A DNA stretch of 64,000 nucleotides from Selenomonas sp. WCT3 (GTDB lineage: Bacteria; Bacillota; Negativicutes; Selenomonadales; Selenomonadaceae), in the NCBI GenBank assembly GCA_900100835.1, contig FNCM01000009.1:51519-115518 (forward strand), in the 5' to 3' direction. A model generated the notes under the pieces. That model made no database searches. It was given only the letters and a program-made list of their open reading frames with translations, and was not told the DNA's origin. The translations under genes and the position numbers were made by a program. Below, one piece after another: positions 8,248 through 18,305 of this stretch (positions are counted from its first letter, which is position 1; each line of letters opens with the position of its first letter).

Positions 8248-11200
8248 GCTAAAAGACATCCCCCTCGGCTTCCGCCTGCAGCGCTTGGAGGTTTATAATT
8301 GGGGTACCTTTGATAAGAAGGTCTGGACGCTGGAACTGTCCGGGGACACGTCGCTGCTCACCGGTGACGTTGGTTCAGGCAAGTCCACACTGGTGGATGC
8401 TATCATCACGCTGTTGGTGCCACCGCGGAAAGTGACCTACAACAAGGCTGCTGATGCAAGTGCCAAGGAGCGCAGTCTGGCTTCCTACGTACGCGGTTAC
8501 TATGGACAGAAGCGCACCGAAGATGGCGGCGGCCGTCCAGAAGCGCTGCGGGGCAAAGACCAGTACAGCGTCGTGTTGGGGGTGTTTTCGGACCGGAACT
8601 TTGGCCGCACGGTGACCTTGGCGCAAGTATTCTGGTTCCCTGACGAGGCGGCGGCTTCGCCGAAGCGTTTCTACGTGCTGGCCCAGAAGACCTTGTCGAT
8701 AACGGAGCGGTTTTCGGCTATTGGCGGCGATATGCGCGCCTTCCGCAAGCAGCTCGAACGGGATTCCTTTATTAAGACCTTTGACGACTATCCCCAGTAC
8801 GGTCATGAATTCCGCAAGATTTTCGGCATTCGTCAGGTTCAGGCTATGGATCTGTTCCAACAGACGATTTCCATGAAGAAAGTCGACAGCCTCACGGGCT
8901 TCGTTCGTCAAAACATGCTGGAAGTGCCGGATGCGGAGCAGGAGGTCGAGGTCATGCTGCGCCAGTACCATGACCTGGAAGCAGCACATCAGGCGGTGGA
9001 ACGGGCCCGGGAGCAGCAAAAATACCTGCAGCCCATTGAAAAACTCGGTCAGGAATATGCAGCAGCCGGCCGGAAACAACAGGAAAATGCCGTCATGCAG
9101 CAGCATTTGGCCAGTTGGTTTGCCGGTAAGGCTTATAAAGTCCAGGAGAGCATGCTGCAGCAGTCCGAGGTCAAATTAGCCGAACTGCAGAAAGCCTGGC
9201 AGGATGCCAAAGGCACCTGTGATGGCTTGCAACAGCAGCTGGACGGCGTCCGCCGGGAAATGGCCCGCAATGGCGGCCAGCAGCTGGACGAGGTGCGTCA
9301 CCAGCTGGAACTTTGCCAGCAGCAAAAAGGCCAGTGCGAACTGGTGCGGGAAAAATATCAGCAGCAGCTTGATTTGCTGGCGCTGACTATGCCCTCCTCA
9401 GCGGAGACTTTTCGCAGGAATCAGCAGACTATGCAGGAACGGCAGCAGTCCATCGAGCAGGAGCTGGAGGACTTGATGGCCGACAGTGGTGCCATCGAAG
9501 CCAATCGCAAAGAGGCCGTGGCGCTGGAAACGCAGCTGACGGAGGAAATCGAATCGCTGGCAAAGCGCAAATCGAATATCCCGAATAAATATGTCAAGAT
9601 CCGCGAACAGCTCTGTGAGGACCTGGGCTTGGCGGAAGATGAGATGCCTTTTGCCGGGGAACTTATGGCCGTCAAGGAAACGGAAGCCGAATGGGAAGGC
9701 GCCTTGGAGCGGTTACTTCATGGCTTTGGCATTTCTTTGCTGATTTCCGATGCCCATTACGGTGAGGTCGCTGGCTGGATGGAGAAACACAATCTTCATG
9801 TGAAATTGGTGTATTTCCGCGTTTCGGACTATGTAGAATCCGTGGATATGGAAACTCTGCCTGAGGATGCCGCCTGCCGCAAATTGCAGCTAAAAGAAGA
9901 GTCGGCCTATTGCAATTGGCTGAGCAGTGAGCTCTATACCCGGTTTCGTCATACCTGCTGTGAGACCATGCAGGAATTCCGCCAGGCTAAGTTTGCCCTG
10001 ACCCGCAATGGACAGGTCAAGATTAACGGCCGTCGTCATGAAAAGGATGATCGCCGGGCCCTCGATAACCGCCGTGACTATGTGTTGGGCTTTTCCAACC
10101 TGCGCAAAATCCAATCCTTGCAGGAGGAGCGCGAGAACATTCGCGAAGAGCAGAAATTCTTCCAGCAGAAATTGCACAAGAACAAGGCGGCGCAGAAAAA
10201 ATTGCAGGGAGAAAAAGATGCCATTATGCTGGCCGGTCAGGTTCAGAGCTTTCAGGAGCTTGACATTGCGCCGCTGATCCAGCAGCTGGCAAAACTTCAG
10301 CAGCGGGTGGAAGAACTGCGGCAAAAGAACGATGTTTACCGCAAACTTCAGGAGGAAGAGCAGGCACTGGTTCGTCAGGTGGCACGCTGCCAGCAGGACG
10401 TAAGTTCCAAGCGGGATGAAGCCAGCCGGATTCAGGAGCGCTGCCGTGGTACCCGGGAACAGATGCTAGTAGAAGCTGAGCTGATGAATGAGACGCCTGT
10501 CGAGGTGCAGTCTAAGGTATATCCGCTGCTGGAACGCTATATGGCAGAGGCTTTGCCCAACCAGACCTTTGACCTGACCAGCCGGCAGAAATTGCAGGCC
10601 CGTTTTGGTGCCTGGCTCCAAGACGAAGGCCATCAGCAGGAAGAGATCCTTCGCCATCATGGCGAGGAGCTTGCCCGGCTGATGACGGGATTCCGGCAGC
10701 AGTGGCCGGAGGCGAGTGTAGATCTTCTTTGTTCTCCCGAGGCAGCTGCGGATTATATCGCCCTGCTCAACCGCCTGCGCACCGATGATCTGCCAAAATT
10801 CGAGGGCCGTTTCCGGGAACTGCTACGGGAAAACACCATCAACCAGATAGCCCTGTTCCAGACTCATTTGGAAAATACCTGCCAGGAAATTGAAGACCGC
10901 ATTGCGCGAATCAATCGCTCGCTGGCGGAGATTGACTACAATGAGGGGCGTTATATCCAGATTGAATGCAGTCATGCGGTAAGCGATACGATACAGCAGT
11001 TCTGCCGGGATTTGCGGGCTTGCACCGAGGATGCCCTGACAGGTGCGGGGGATGACAGCTACAGTGAGCAGAAGTTCCAGCAGGTGGCAAGGATATTAGA
11101 ACGCTTGCAGGGACGGCCAGGAAATACGGAAATCGATGCCCGTTGGCGGCGTGAAGTCATCGATGTGCGCAATTGGTACACCTTTGCGGCCTCGGAGCGT

Positions 11201-11614
11201 TGGCGTGACCCAGCCCCGGGGGCCGATGCCGAATACGAGCATTATACGGATTCGGGCGGCAAGTCGGGGGGACAGAAGGAAAAACTTGCCTATACGATTT
11301 TGGCGGCCAGTATCGTTTATAACTTTGGTCTTGAAGGCAAGCGGGCCGGTGAGCAATCCTTCCGGTTTGTCGTTATCGATGAAGCCTTCCTCAAAAGTTC
11401 GGATGAGTCGGCTCGTTTTGGCCTCGAATTGTTCCGCAAAATGGATTTGCAGCTGCTGGTAGTGACGCCTCTCTTAAAGATTGCGACGATTGAGCCCTTT
11501 GTGCGTCATGTGGGCTTTGTCTATCAAAAGGATGAGGAGCATAGGTCCTATTTGCGAAATTTGACGATAGAACAATTGCAGGCAGAAAAAATAGCGCATA
11601 CCAGAAAGAAGTGA
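8222..11614 (+). CDS. jetC: JetC, SMC-like ATPase of type I Wadjet system
   Basis: A 1130-residue SMC/MukB-like ATPase. Walker A is GDVGSGKST at residues 48-56, next to the N-terminal LQRLEVYNWGTF strand. Long glutamine-rich coiled coils fill the middle around a hinge-like globular region near residues 470-610. The C-terminal head has the signature SGGKSGGQKEKL (about 1010-1021) and Walker B FVVIDEAF (about 1050). Two such subunits would form a ring that extrudes DNA with JetA and JetB. The ATG at 8222 follows AAGGAGA inside jetB. The next gene after a terminator is an unrelated chemoreceptor, so no JetD nuclease is encoded here. All ATPase motifs are intact, so the gene does not look decayed. 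Confidence 0.9.
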   Translation: MNLFETTTELKDIPLGFRLQRLEVYNWGTFDKKVWTLELSGDTSLLTGDVGSGKSTLVDAIITLLVPPRKVTYNKAADASAKERSLASYVRGYYGQKRTEDGGGRPEALRGKDQYSVVLGVFSDRNFGRTVTLAQVFWFPDEAAASPKRFYVLAQKTLSITERFSAIGGDMRAFRKQLERDSFIKTFDDYPQYGHEFRKIFGIRQVQAMDLFQQTISMKKVDSLTGFVRQNMLEVPDAEQEVEVMLRQYHDLEAAHQAVERAREQQKYLQPIEKLGQEYAAAGRKQQENAVMQQHLASWFAGKAYKVQESMLQQSEVKLAELQKAWQDAKGTCDGLQQQLDGVRREMARNGGQQLDEVRHQLELCQQQKGQCELVREKYQQQLDLLALTMPSSAETFRRNQQTMQERQQSIEQELEDLMADSGAIEANRKEAVALETQLTEEIESLAKRKSNIPNKYVKIREQLCEDLGLAEDEMPFAGELMAVKETEAEWEGALERLLHGFGISLLISDAHYGEVAGWMEKHNLHVKLVYFRVSDYVESVDMETLPEDAACRKLQLKEESAYCNWLSSELYTRFRHTCCETMQEFRQAKFALTRNGQVKINGRRHEKDDRRALDNRRDYVLGFSNLRKIQSLQEERENIREEQKFFQQKLHKNKAAQKKLQGEKDAIMLAGQVQSFQELDIAPLIQQLAKLQQRVEELRQKNDVYRKLQEEEQALVRQVARCQQDVSSKRDEASRIQERCRGTREQMLVEAELMNETPVEVQSKVYPLLERYMAEALPNQTFDLTSRQKLQARFGAWLQDEGHQQEEILRHHGEELARLMTGFRQQWPEASVDLLCSPEAAADYIALLNRLRTDDLPKFEGRFRELLRENTINQIALFQTHLENTCQEIEDRIARINRSLAEIDYNEGRYIQIECSHAVSDTIQQFCRDLRACTEDALTGAGDDSYSEQKFQQVARILERLQGRPGNTEIDARWRREVIDVRNWYTFAASERWRDPAPGADAEYEHYTDSGGKSGGQKEKLAYTILAASIVYNFGLEGKRAGEQSFRFVVIDEAFLKSSDESARFGLELFRKMDLQLLVVTPLLKIATIEPFVRHVGFVYQKDEEHRSYLRNLTIEQLQAEKIAHTRKK

Positions 11615-11631
11615 AGAATAGCAACAGGTTT

Positions 11632-11661
11632 AAGGCATCTCATTTATGGGATGCCTTTTTT
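11632..11661 (+). terminator. Intrinsic terminator after jetC
   Basis: AAGGCATC pairs with GATGCCTT, followed by a T-run. It closes the jetABC operon 20 bp after the jetC stop. Confidence 0.8.
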
Positions 11662-11886
11662 AATATAAATGACATCGATAAGAAAAGTGATAGTTTTCAG
11701 AATAGCGTAATGTAGATTCCTACCGACAAAAGTCCTAAATATTGTAGGATTATAACATTGTGGGGGGGGCTGGCGCAGAGTATAATAAACGATGTGTTGT
11801 TTTTTGGAATGTGAAAACAATTGGATGTAGGAAAAAGATCCTGGGGATAAGAAGATCGTTAGTAAAGAGAAAGGCAGAGTGAAGGA

Positions 11887-13596
11887 ATGCGATTAAAAGA
11901 CGTTCGTATTGGTTACAAGATTATGGTACTGGTAATTATCGGTATCATTGGTATGGTATCTCTCGGTTTATCGAGCTATCAGGGGATGAGTAAAGCAAGT
12001 GATGATCTTGACAATATGTATAGTCGCAAATTGCAGGCCACTCGTTTGCTCGGTACTGAAATCAGCCTCATGCGTGCGGTTAAGGTAAGTACCGTCGAGT
12101 ATATCTTAGAACCGGGCGATGCCAAGGTAGAGGAATCGATTGATGTAAATATCCAGAAGTACGAAAGCTATTGGAGTGAATATAGACCGCTGGGAATGAG
12201 GGCCGATAAAGCCGCAGCGGAGATTCCGAATACGGAAGCCAAGTGGAACGAATTCAAGCAGGGGGTGCAGGAAGCCCGCCGCCTGGTGAAGGAAGGCAAG
12301 AAAGAGGAAGCCTGGAAGTATTTCCGCAAGGTCGAACTGACGACGGCCGAGGATTTGCTCAAGAGCCAGCAGGCTCTGCGCAAGGTAGCTGATGATAATG
12401 CAGATATTCTCAACACCGAAATCAAGGAAAGCAATACCAGCCATATCAAATTCTCTTTCATGGTGAATTTGGTGGCACTGGCATTGCTCGCTGGTTTGTC
12501 CGTCGTTATTATCCGCGATATCACGAGCTCGCTTCATCGCGGCGTTGCCATTTGCGAAGCGATGAAGAAAGGTGATTTCCGCACCGATGGGGTAAATCAC
12601 GTTGACCGTGGCGATGAGCTCGGGGCAATGGCTAATGCCCTGTTTGCTATGCGCAAGGAACTCAATGCTCTCATGCGTAGTGTCAGCGAGTCGTCCGAAC
12701 AGCTTGCTGCGTCGTCGGAGGAGCTTACGGCCAGCTCGAATCAGGCCGCTCAGGCATCGACTCAGGTGGCTCAGTCGGCGGGCGATGTTGTCAATACGAT
12801 CGAGAATCAGCAAAAGGCCGTAGCCAATAGTAATGAGTCGGTGGCACGAGTTCAGAGTGCAGTGGCTCATGTCAAGGAACAGTCGCGCATGGTAGCAGGC
12901 AATTCTGCTTCAGCTGCTGAGCAGGCTGCTGCTGGTTCGGTGTCGATTGACAATTCGGTTGAGCAGATTAAAAGTGCGGAGTCGACGGTAAAAGATTCGG
13001 CTGAGGTAGTCGATCGTTTGGGTGAGCGTTCGCGAGAAATCGGTGAAATCGTTGATACGATGGCAGGTATCGCTGAGCAGACGAATCTTTTGGCACTCAA
13101 TGCCGCTATCGAGGCTGCTCGTGCCGGCGAGCACGGCCGTGGCTTTACGGTAGTAGCGGAGGAAGTGGGCAAACTCGCTCATGAATCGCAGGAATCGGCA
13201 GAAAAGATTGCTCAGCTCATCAAGGGAATTCAGCAGGATACCGATGCGGCGGTCAAATCAATGCAGAATGGCCGTGAAGCGGTAGTATCAGGGGCTCGTT
13301 CCGTTGAGGAACTGCGGTCGATGTTCGATGAGATCAGCAACCTTGTCCAGGGCGTATCGAATCAGATTCAGACGGTTGATGAAGCGGTCGATGCAATGAC
13401 GCAGGAAGCCAACTCCATCATGGGTGAGGTAAATAACATTAGCGGTTACAGCAATAAGGTATCTTCGGAGATGCAGGCTGTATCGGCGGCAACGGAAGAG
13501 CAGTCCGCTTCGGCTGAGGAAATTGCCTCGGCTAGTGATTCACTGGCAGTGCTGGCTCAGAAACAGCAGGAAACGCTGTCTTACTTCAAATTCTAA
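11887..13596 (+). CDS. Methyl-accepting chemotaxis protein (first of a tandem pair)
   Basis: A 569-residue chemoreceptor. An N-terminal membrane helix (about 11-30) is followed by a helical periplasmic domain of four-helix-bundle type (about 31-190), a second helix near 190-210, a HAMP linker, and a cytoplasmic coiled coil. The signalling tip is near residues 386-420 ([20 protein letters not shown] ... GEHGRGF). It would signal through CheA/CheW to flagella. An AAGG site lies just before the ATG. A TATAAT lies at 11781. It is closely similar to the gene that follows, most strongly in the cytoplasmic half. The ligand cannot be read from sequence. Confidence 0.93.
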   Translation: MRLKDVRIGYKIMVLVIIGIIGMVSLGLSSYQGMSKASDDLDNMYSRKLQATRLLGTEISLMRAVKVSTVEYILEPGDAKVEESIDVNIQKYESYWSEYRPLGMRADKAAAEIPNTEAKWNEFKQGVQEARRLVKEGKKEEAWKYFRKVELTTAEDLLKSQQALRKVADDNADILNTEIKESNTSHIKFSFMVNLVALALLAGLSVVIIRDITSSLHRGVAICEAMKKGDFRTDGVNHVDRGDELGAMANALFAMRKELNALMRSVSESSEQLAASSEELTASSNQAAQASTQVAQSAGDVVNTIENQQKAVANSNESVARVQSAVAHVKEQSRMVAGNSASAAEQAAAGSVSIDNSVEQIKSAESTVKDSAEVVDRLGERSREIGEIVDTMAGIAEQTNLLALNAAIEAARAGEHGRGFTVVAEEVGKLAHESQESAEKIAQLIKGIQQDTDAAVKSMQNGREAVVSGARSVEELRSMFDEISNLVQGVSNQIQTVDEAVDAMTQEANSIMGEVNNISGYSNKVSSEMQAVSAATEEQSASAEEIASASDSLAVLAQKQQETLSYFKF

Positions 13597-13617
13597 AAAT
13601 ACGATATATGATAGTAG

Positions 13618-13658
13618 AAAAGCTGTCGTCTCATGCGTTTATGAGACGGCAGCTTTTT
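13618..13658 (+). terminator. Intrinsic terminator between tandem chemoreceptors
   Basis: AAAGCTG and CGTCTCAT pair with ATGAGACG and CAGCTTT, followed by a T-run, so the two chemoreceptor genes are separate transcripts. Confidence 0.85.
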
Positions 13659-13855
13659 ATCGTTAGAGTAATATGTAATAATTAGCATAACTTTTTCGTA
13701 TAGGTAAAATAGGACTTTTGTACAGGTTTACGCTTGTAATAGTTTTTGTTTTCCCTTAAAATTGGCAATACAACTGTTTTGGGAAAAAACAGGACTAACA
13801 GGGGGCAGAGGACGAGTTGGGATGTACGGACTACTGCAGAAAGGCGTGTGAGAAA

Positions 13856-15565
13856 ATGAGATTGAAAGACATTAAGATGGGGCACAAGATTCTGGTCTTG
13901 GTACTGGTGGGAATCATTGGTATGGCTGCACTTGGCATTTCGAGTTATACGGGAATGAGCAAGGCCAGCGATGATATCGAAGACATGTATAGCAGCAAAT
14001 TGAAAGCTACGCGCTGGATGGGTTCGGAGATGAGCTTGATGCGTGGTGTTCAGATGAACGTCGTCAAACATATCCTAGATCCGAAAGATAAGGCTATTGA
14101 AGATGCCTTGGCAGAGCGTATCAACAAATACGAAGAGAACTGGGCCAAGTATAAAGTCATCGGTATGCAGTCTGAGCGTGCAGCTGCGGAAATCCCCAAT
14201 ACCGAGGCTTTGTGGGCGAAGTATATGAAGGAAGTCCAGAACGTCAAAAATCTGGTGGCTGAAGGCAAGCAGGATGAGGCTTGGAAAGCGTACAAAAAGA
14301 TTGAGGATACGACGGTTAAAGATCTGCTCAAGAGCTTGCAGGGCTTGCGCCAGGTGGCCGATGAAAACGCAGAGAACCTGAACAATGATATCAAGGCTAG
14401 AAATAGTCAGCAGATTGCATTCTCTACGATTCTCGTATTGGTGGCGTTTGCCATTTTGGGCGGCCTCTCGGTTATCATCATCCGTGACATTACGGAATCC
14501 TTGGGAAGAGCAGTAGCTGCCTGCAATAAGATGCGTGGTGGGGACTTCCGTACGGCTGGCCAGAGCATTGTAGATCGTGGCGATGAATTGGGACAGATGC
14601 TTACAGCACTGGCGCAGATGCGTGGGGAACTCACGAAGCTTATGCGTAATGTCAGCGAGTCTTCTGAGCAGCTGGCAGCTTCTTCTGAGGAACTTACGGC
14701 AAGTTCCAATCAGGCAGCGCAGGCTTCTACCCAGGTAGCACAGTCGGCTTCGGATGTCGTGAACTCGGTGGAAGATCAGCAGAAAGCTGTGGTTAAGAGC
14801 AACGAGTCCGTAGAGCGGGTTCAGCAGGCAGTAAGCCATGTCAAGTCCCAGTCGGCAAAAGTGGCGGATAACTCGGCATCGGCTGCCCGCCGTGCTGCTG
14901 ATGGCTCGGTGGCTATTGGTGAATCGGTGGAACAGATTCGCAGTGTAGAAAAAACGGTAAATGGTTCAGCAGAAGTTGTTGACCGCCTGGGCGAACGCTC
15001 GAAGGAAATTGGCGAAATCGTGGATACCATGGCCGGTATTGCTGAGCAGACGAATCTGTTGGCGCTTAATGCCGCTATCGAGGCAGCTCGTGCCGGTGAA
15101 CATGGCCGCGGGTTTACGGTAGTTGCGGAAGAGGTCAGCAAATTGGCGCATGAATCCCAGGAATCGGCGGAAAAGATTGCCCGTCTTATCAAGGACATCC
15201 AGCGCGATACGGAGGATGCCGTTGATTCGATGCGGAATGGCCGCGAAGCGGTGGTCGCTGGGGCGCGTTCCGTTGAAGGTCTGCGTTCGATGTTCGACGA
15301 AATCAATGGCCTGGTCAATGGTGTATCGCAGCAGATCCAAACCGTGGATGAGGCGGTAGAAGCTATGGCGGCTGAGTCGAAAGCGATTACGGCAGAGGTG
15401 GCAAACATCAGTGGTTACAGTAATCAGGTTGCATCGGAGATGCAGGCTGTATCGGCTGCCACGGAAGAACAGTCGGCTTCGGCTCAAGAAATCGCTTCGG
15501 CAAGTGATTCGTTAGCACTGCTGGCACAGAAACAGCAGGAAGCTTTGGCAAAATTCAAATTCTAA
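13856..15565 (+). CDS. Methyl-accepting chemotaxis protein (second of a tandem pair)
   Basis: A 569-residue chemoreceptor with the same architecture as its upstream neighbour: membrane helix, helical periplasmic domain, second helix, HAMP, coiled coil with the conserved tip ([20 protein letters not shown]). The N-terminal [15 protein letters not shown] and [15 protein letters not shown] of the pair are near identical, and the last 300 residues differ at few positions. I start at ATG 13856, which matches the paralogue; an ORF from 13817 adds 13 residues with no ribosome site. Substitutions concentrate in the periplasmic part, consistent with different ligand preferences after duplication. Confidence 0.93.
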   Translation: MRLKDIKMGHKILVLVLVGIIGMAALGISSYTGMSKASDDIEDMYSSKLKATRWMGSEMSLMRGVQMNVVKHILDPKDKAIEDALAERINKYEENWAKYKVIGMQSERAAAEIPNTEALWAKYMKEVQNVKNLVAEGKQDEAWKAYKKIEDTTVKDLLKSLQGLRQVADENAENLNNDIKARNSQQIAFSTILVLVAFAILGGLSVIIIRDITESLGRAVAACNKMRGGDFRTAGQSIVDRGDELGQMLTALAQMRGELTKLMRNVSESSEQLAASSEELTASSNQAAQASTQVAQSASDVVNSVEDQQKAVVKSNESVERVQQAVSHVKSQSAKVADNSASAARRAADGSVAIGESVEQIRSVEKTVNGSAEVVDRLGERSKEIGEIVDTMAGIAEQTNLLALNAAIEAARAGEHGRGFTVVAEEVSKLAHESQESAEKIARLIKDIQRDTEDAVDSMRNGREAVVAGARSVEGLRSMFDEINGLVNGVSQQIQTVDEAVEAMAAESKAITAEVANISGYSNQVASEMQAVSAATEEQSASAQEIASASDSLALLAQKQQEALAKFKF

Positions 15566-15761
15566 TAACTTCTAACGGGTGTTTTTTCTTGGCATGGCCA
15601 GGGAGAAAGGCCCGTTTTCAAAAATATAAACAAATTAAAACAATTTAAAACAGATAACAAAACGGTTGAAAAACGAGGAAAGTAATATTATAATATAGAT
15701 AGAAAAATATACCTATTGAATAATGGATTAAGGAAATGTACAAGGAAAGAGAGGGATAATC

Positions 15762-16283
15762 ATGGGTATATCGGCGGTTAGCATCACGACGCTGACCAGT
15801 TTCCCTCAGATGAACCGCGAGGTAACCGCGAGGGGACAACAGGTAGCGAAGGAGCATAGTGAGGCAGCGGCTTCGTATACGAAGGTTTCCAATTTTGGGA
15901 ATGAGACGAAAATAGGCAGTAGTGCTTTTCAGCGTGCCAACTCCACGATAATCGACATTGGGGAAAGCAAGACTGCTATGTTGATGGATCGCAGCAAGTC
16001 TTATTACGAAGTTTCGAACTTTGGCAATGAGACCAAGTTGGGGTCCAGTAAGTTCCAGCAGCAGATCAAAGCCGATGCGGAACAGGGTGCTCAAAACCTG
16101 TCCAAGGGAATGAAAGCGACAGCTGACATTACGCGTGTATCGAATTTTGGAACGGAAACGAATCTTGGCAAGAGCGGTTTCCAGCAAGTCAATGCGCAAA
16201 TCATGCAGGCTCGTCAAAAAGCCTATACGCAGTTTTCGGATTTCCAAAAACAAGCGGGGGGTAGCATCGATATTGGTGCGTGA
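15762..16283 (+). CDS. Unknown protein with three 42-residue repeats
   Basis: A 173-residue protein of no family I recognise. It holds three copies of the motif VSNFGxETxxGxSxFQ, starting at residues 42, 84 and 126, so the period is exactly 42. Between motifs are 26-residue alanine- and glutamine-rich segments likely to be helical. There is no signal peptide, membrane segment or cysteine. A ribosome site (AAAGAGAGGGA) precedes the ATG, a TATAAT lies at 15689, and a clean terminator follows, so it is a real monocistronic gene. Position beside chemoreceptors might hint at motility, but that is only context. Confidence 0.75.
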   Translation: MGISAVSITTLTSFPQMNREVTARGQQVAKEHSEAAASYTKVSNFGNETKIGSSAFQRANSTIIDIGESKTAMLMDRSKSYYEVSNFGNETKLGSSKFQQQIKADAEQGAQNLSKGMKATADITRVSNFGTETNLGKSGFQQVNAQIMQARQKAYTQFSDFQKQAGGSIDIGA

Positions 16284-16290
16284 CAAAACA

Positions 16291-16330
16291 GAAAAAGACC
16301 TTTTCCCTTTGGGAGAGGGTCTTTTTTTTG
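16291..16330 (+). terminator. Intrinsic terminator after the repeat protein
   Basis: GAAAAAGACC pairs with GGTCTTTTTT around a C/G-rich loop, with a long T-run. Confidence 0.85.
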
Positions 16331-16349
16331 TGCCGGGATTCCTGTCTAT

Positions 16350-16391
16350 GTAGCGAATGTTACAGCTTGGGCGCAGTGGCTCCGCTATAAT
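16350..16391 (+). promoter_or_regulatory. Class II Crp/Fnr-type operator and -10 of hcp
   Basis: GTAGC-GAAT-GTTAC (16350-16363) is a palindrome with one mismatch. Its centre is 29.5 bp upstream of the first base of TATAAT (16386-16391). No good -35 hexamer is seen, as expected for an activated promoter. The same spacing recurs at six other clear sites in the window. The binding protein is probably the Crp/Fnr regulator encoded at 18306. Confidence 0.7.
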
Positions 16392-16472
16392 TGGTCATAT
16401 CAAGAAGAGAGCAAATAATAAGGTTTGGGTATTATGGTTCCGAAGCAAACGGAGGAAAAGGAGAGATACTTT

Positions 16473-18107
16473 ATGGAAAACAAGATGTTTTGTTATCAGT
16501 GCCAGGAAACGGCAGGCTGCAAGGGCTGCACGCAGGTAGGTGTCTGTGGCAAGAAGCCGGAAGTGGCAGCGATGCAGGATCTTTTGATCTATGTGACGAA
16601 GGGGTTGGCTGCGGTTACGACGCGCCTGCGCGCTGAAGGGAAGAAAGTGGCGGCAGAGGTCAATCATCAGATTACGCTGAATCTGTTTGTGACGATTACC
16701 AATGCTAATTTTGACCGTGAAGCAATCGTAGAACGCATCAAAAATACTTTGGTCGTTAAAACGGAATTGCTGGCAAGCCTCGCGAACCGTGAGAATCTGC
16801 CTGATGCAGCCCTTTGGAATGATACGGAAGACGGGTTTGACGCCAAAGCCGCGAAGGTCGGTATCCTGGTAACAGAAAATGAGGATATCCGCAGCCTGCG
16901 TGAACTTATCACCTATGGCCTCAAGGGGTTGGCGGCTTATCAGAAACATGCCAATGTGCTGGGGTATGAAAACGAAGCAATCGATGCTTTTGCCCAGTCG
17001 GCACTGGCTAAACTCCTCGATGACAGCCTGACCGGTGACGATCTGACGGCATTGACGTTGGAAACGGGTAAGTGGGGCGTCGATGGCATGGCCCTCTTGG
17101 ATAAGGCAAATACGGAGACCTATGGCAATCCGGAACTTACCAAGGTTGATCTTGGCGTGCGCCAGAATCCGGGTATCCTGATTTCGGGACATGACCTCAA
17201 GGATTTGGAGATGCTTTTGGAGCAGACCCAGGGCACAGGGGTGGATGTCTACACCCATGGCGAGATGCTGCCGGCCCATTATTATCCGAAGTTCAAGAAA
17301 TACGAGAACTTTGCGGGCAACTACGGCAATGCTTGGTGGAAACAGAAAGAGGAATTCGAAGCCTTCCATGGCCCGATTCTCATGACCACCAACTGCGTAG
17401 TACCGCCGAAGGCATCGTATCAGGACCGCTTGTTTACGACGGGAGCAACGGGGGTGCCGGGCTGCCAGCATATTGCCGCTAAAGCTGATGGTACGAAGGA
17501 TTTTGGTCCGATTATCGAAATGGCCAAGCAGTGCGAAGCACCGGAAGAGCTCGAGCAGGGACAGATTGTCGGCGGCTTTGCCCATGAGCAGGTATTTGCG
17601 GTGGCCGATAAAGTCGTTGCAGCCGTTAAGTCTGGTGCCATCAAGAAATTTGTTGTCATGGCTGGCTGCGATGGCCGCATGAAGTCCCGTGACTATTATG
17701 CTGAGTTTGCCAAAGCTCTGCCCCAGGATACGGTTATCCTGACGGCTGGTTGTGCCAAGTATAAGTATATTAAGATGAATCTCGGGGATATTGGCGGTAT
17801 CCCGCGGGTCCTCGATGCCGGCCAGTGCAACGATTCCTATAGCCTGGCCCTCATCGCCTTGAAGCTCAAGGAAGTATTTGGCCTTGATGATGTCAACGAA
17901 CTTCCGATTGCTTACAACATCGCCTGGTATGAGCAGAAAGCTGTTATCGTCTTGCTGGCACTGCTGCACCTCGGCGTCAAGAACATTCACCTCGGCCCGA
18001 CGCTGCCGGCCTTCCTGTCTCCCAATGTGGCTAAAGTTCTCGTAGAGAACTTCGGCATTGGCGGCATTACGACGGTAGAGGAAGATATCAAAAAGATGAT
18101 TGGCTAA
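16473..18107 (+). CDS. hcp: Hydroxylamine reductase / hybrid cluster protein
   Basis: A 544-residue cytoplasmic protein matching Hcp (prismane) along its length. The N-terminal cysteine cluster [15 protein letters not shown]...GVCGK binds the cubane cluster. Downstream segments such as TNCVVPP, [11 protein letters not shown], VMAGCDGR and [10 protein letters not shown] carry hybrid-cluster ligands. The enzyme reduces hydroxylamine in vitro and is linked in vivo to NO detoxification and protein nitrosylation. I start at ATG 16473 because AAAAGGAGAG precedes it. The promoter carries a class II Crp/Fnr-type site, and the next gene is the probable regulator. Confidence 0.95.
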   Translation: MENKMFCYQCQETAGCKGCTQVGVCGKKPEVAAMQDLLIYVTKGLAAVTTRLRAEGKKVAAEVNHQITLNLFVTITNANFDREAIVERIKNTLVVKTELLASLANRENLPDAALWNDTEDGFDAKAAKVGILVTENEDIRSLRELITYGLKGLAAYQKHANVLGYENEAIDAFAQSALAKLLDDSLTGDDLTALTLETGKWGVDGMALLDKANTETYGNPELTKVDLGVRQNPGILISGHDLKDLEMLLEQTQGTGVDVYTHGEMLPAHYYPKFKKYENFAGNYGNAWWKQKEEFEAFHGPILMTTNCVVPPKASYQDRLFTTGATGVPGCQHIAAKADGTKDFGPIIEMAKQCEAPEELEQGQIVGGFAHEQVFAVADKVVAAVKSGAIKKFVVMAGCDGRMKSRDYYAEFAKALPQDTVILTAGCAKYKYIKMNLGDIGGIPRVLDAGQCNDSYSLALIALKLKEVFGLDDVNELPIAYNIAWYEQKAVIVLLALLHLGVKNIHLGPTLPAFLSPNVAKVLVENFGIGGITTVEEDIKKMIG

Positions 18108-18125
18108 GGCCAGCCTAAGGAAATA

Positions 18126-18173
18126 AGCAGCCTGTTATTGTGGCTTCGTCCATGGTAATGGGCTGCCTTTTTG
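18126..18173 (+). terminator. Intrinsic terminator after hcp
   Basis: GCAGCC pairs with GGCTGC through a longer imperfect stem, followed by TTTTT. Confidence 0.7.
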
Positions 18174-18228
18174 TGCAGATGACCAAAGCAGGATTTTGTG
18201 GGAGTAAGGAGAATAATGGGGGTAAAGA

Positions 18229-18270
18229 GTTGCTGGTGCAACATAAGCATGTGATTATAAGTGCTATAAT
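18229..18270 (+). promoter_or_regulatory. Class II operator and -10 of the HcpR-like regulator operon
   Basis: A perfect 5-4-5 palindrome GTTGC-TGGT-GCAAC (18229-18242) has its centre exactly 29.5 bp before TATAAT (18265-18270). The same arms and spacing occur before nrfH. The location suggests positive autoregulation of the regulator and the downstream ccm genes. Confidence 0.75.
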
Positions 18271-18305
18271 TAGGCCAACTACAGCGGCAATGAGGAGGGG
18301 ATGGA

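Noticed and set aside
16395-17990. A 531-codon open frame on the minus strand opposite hcp
   Set aside because: It lies entirely antisense to the well-supported hcp gene, matches no family I know and has no ribosome site; it is a by-product of hcp codon use.
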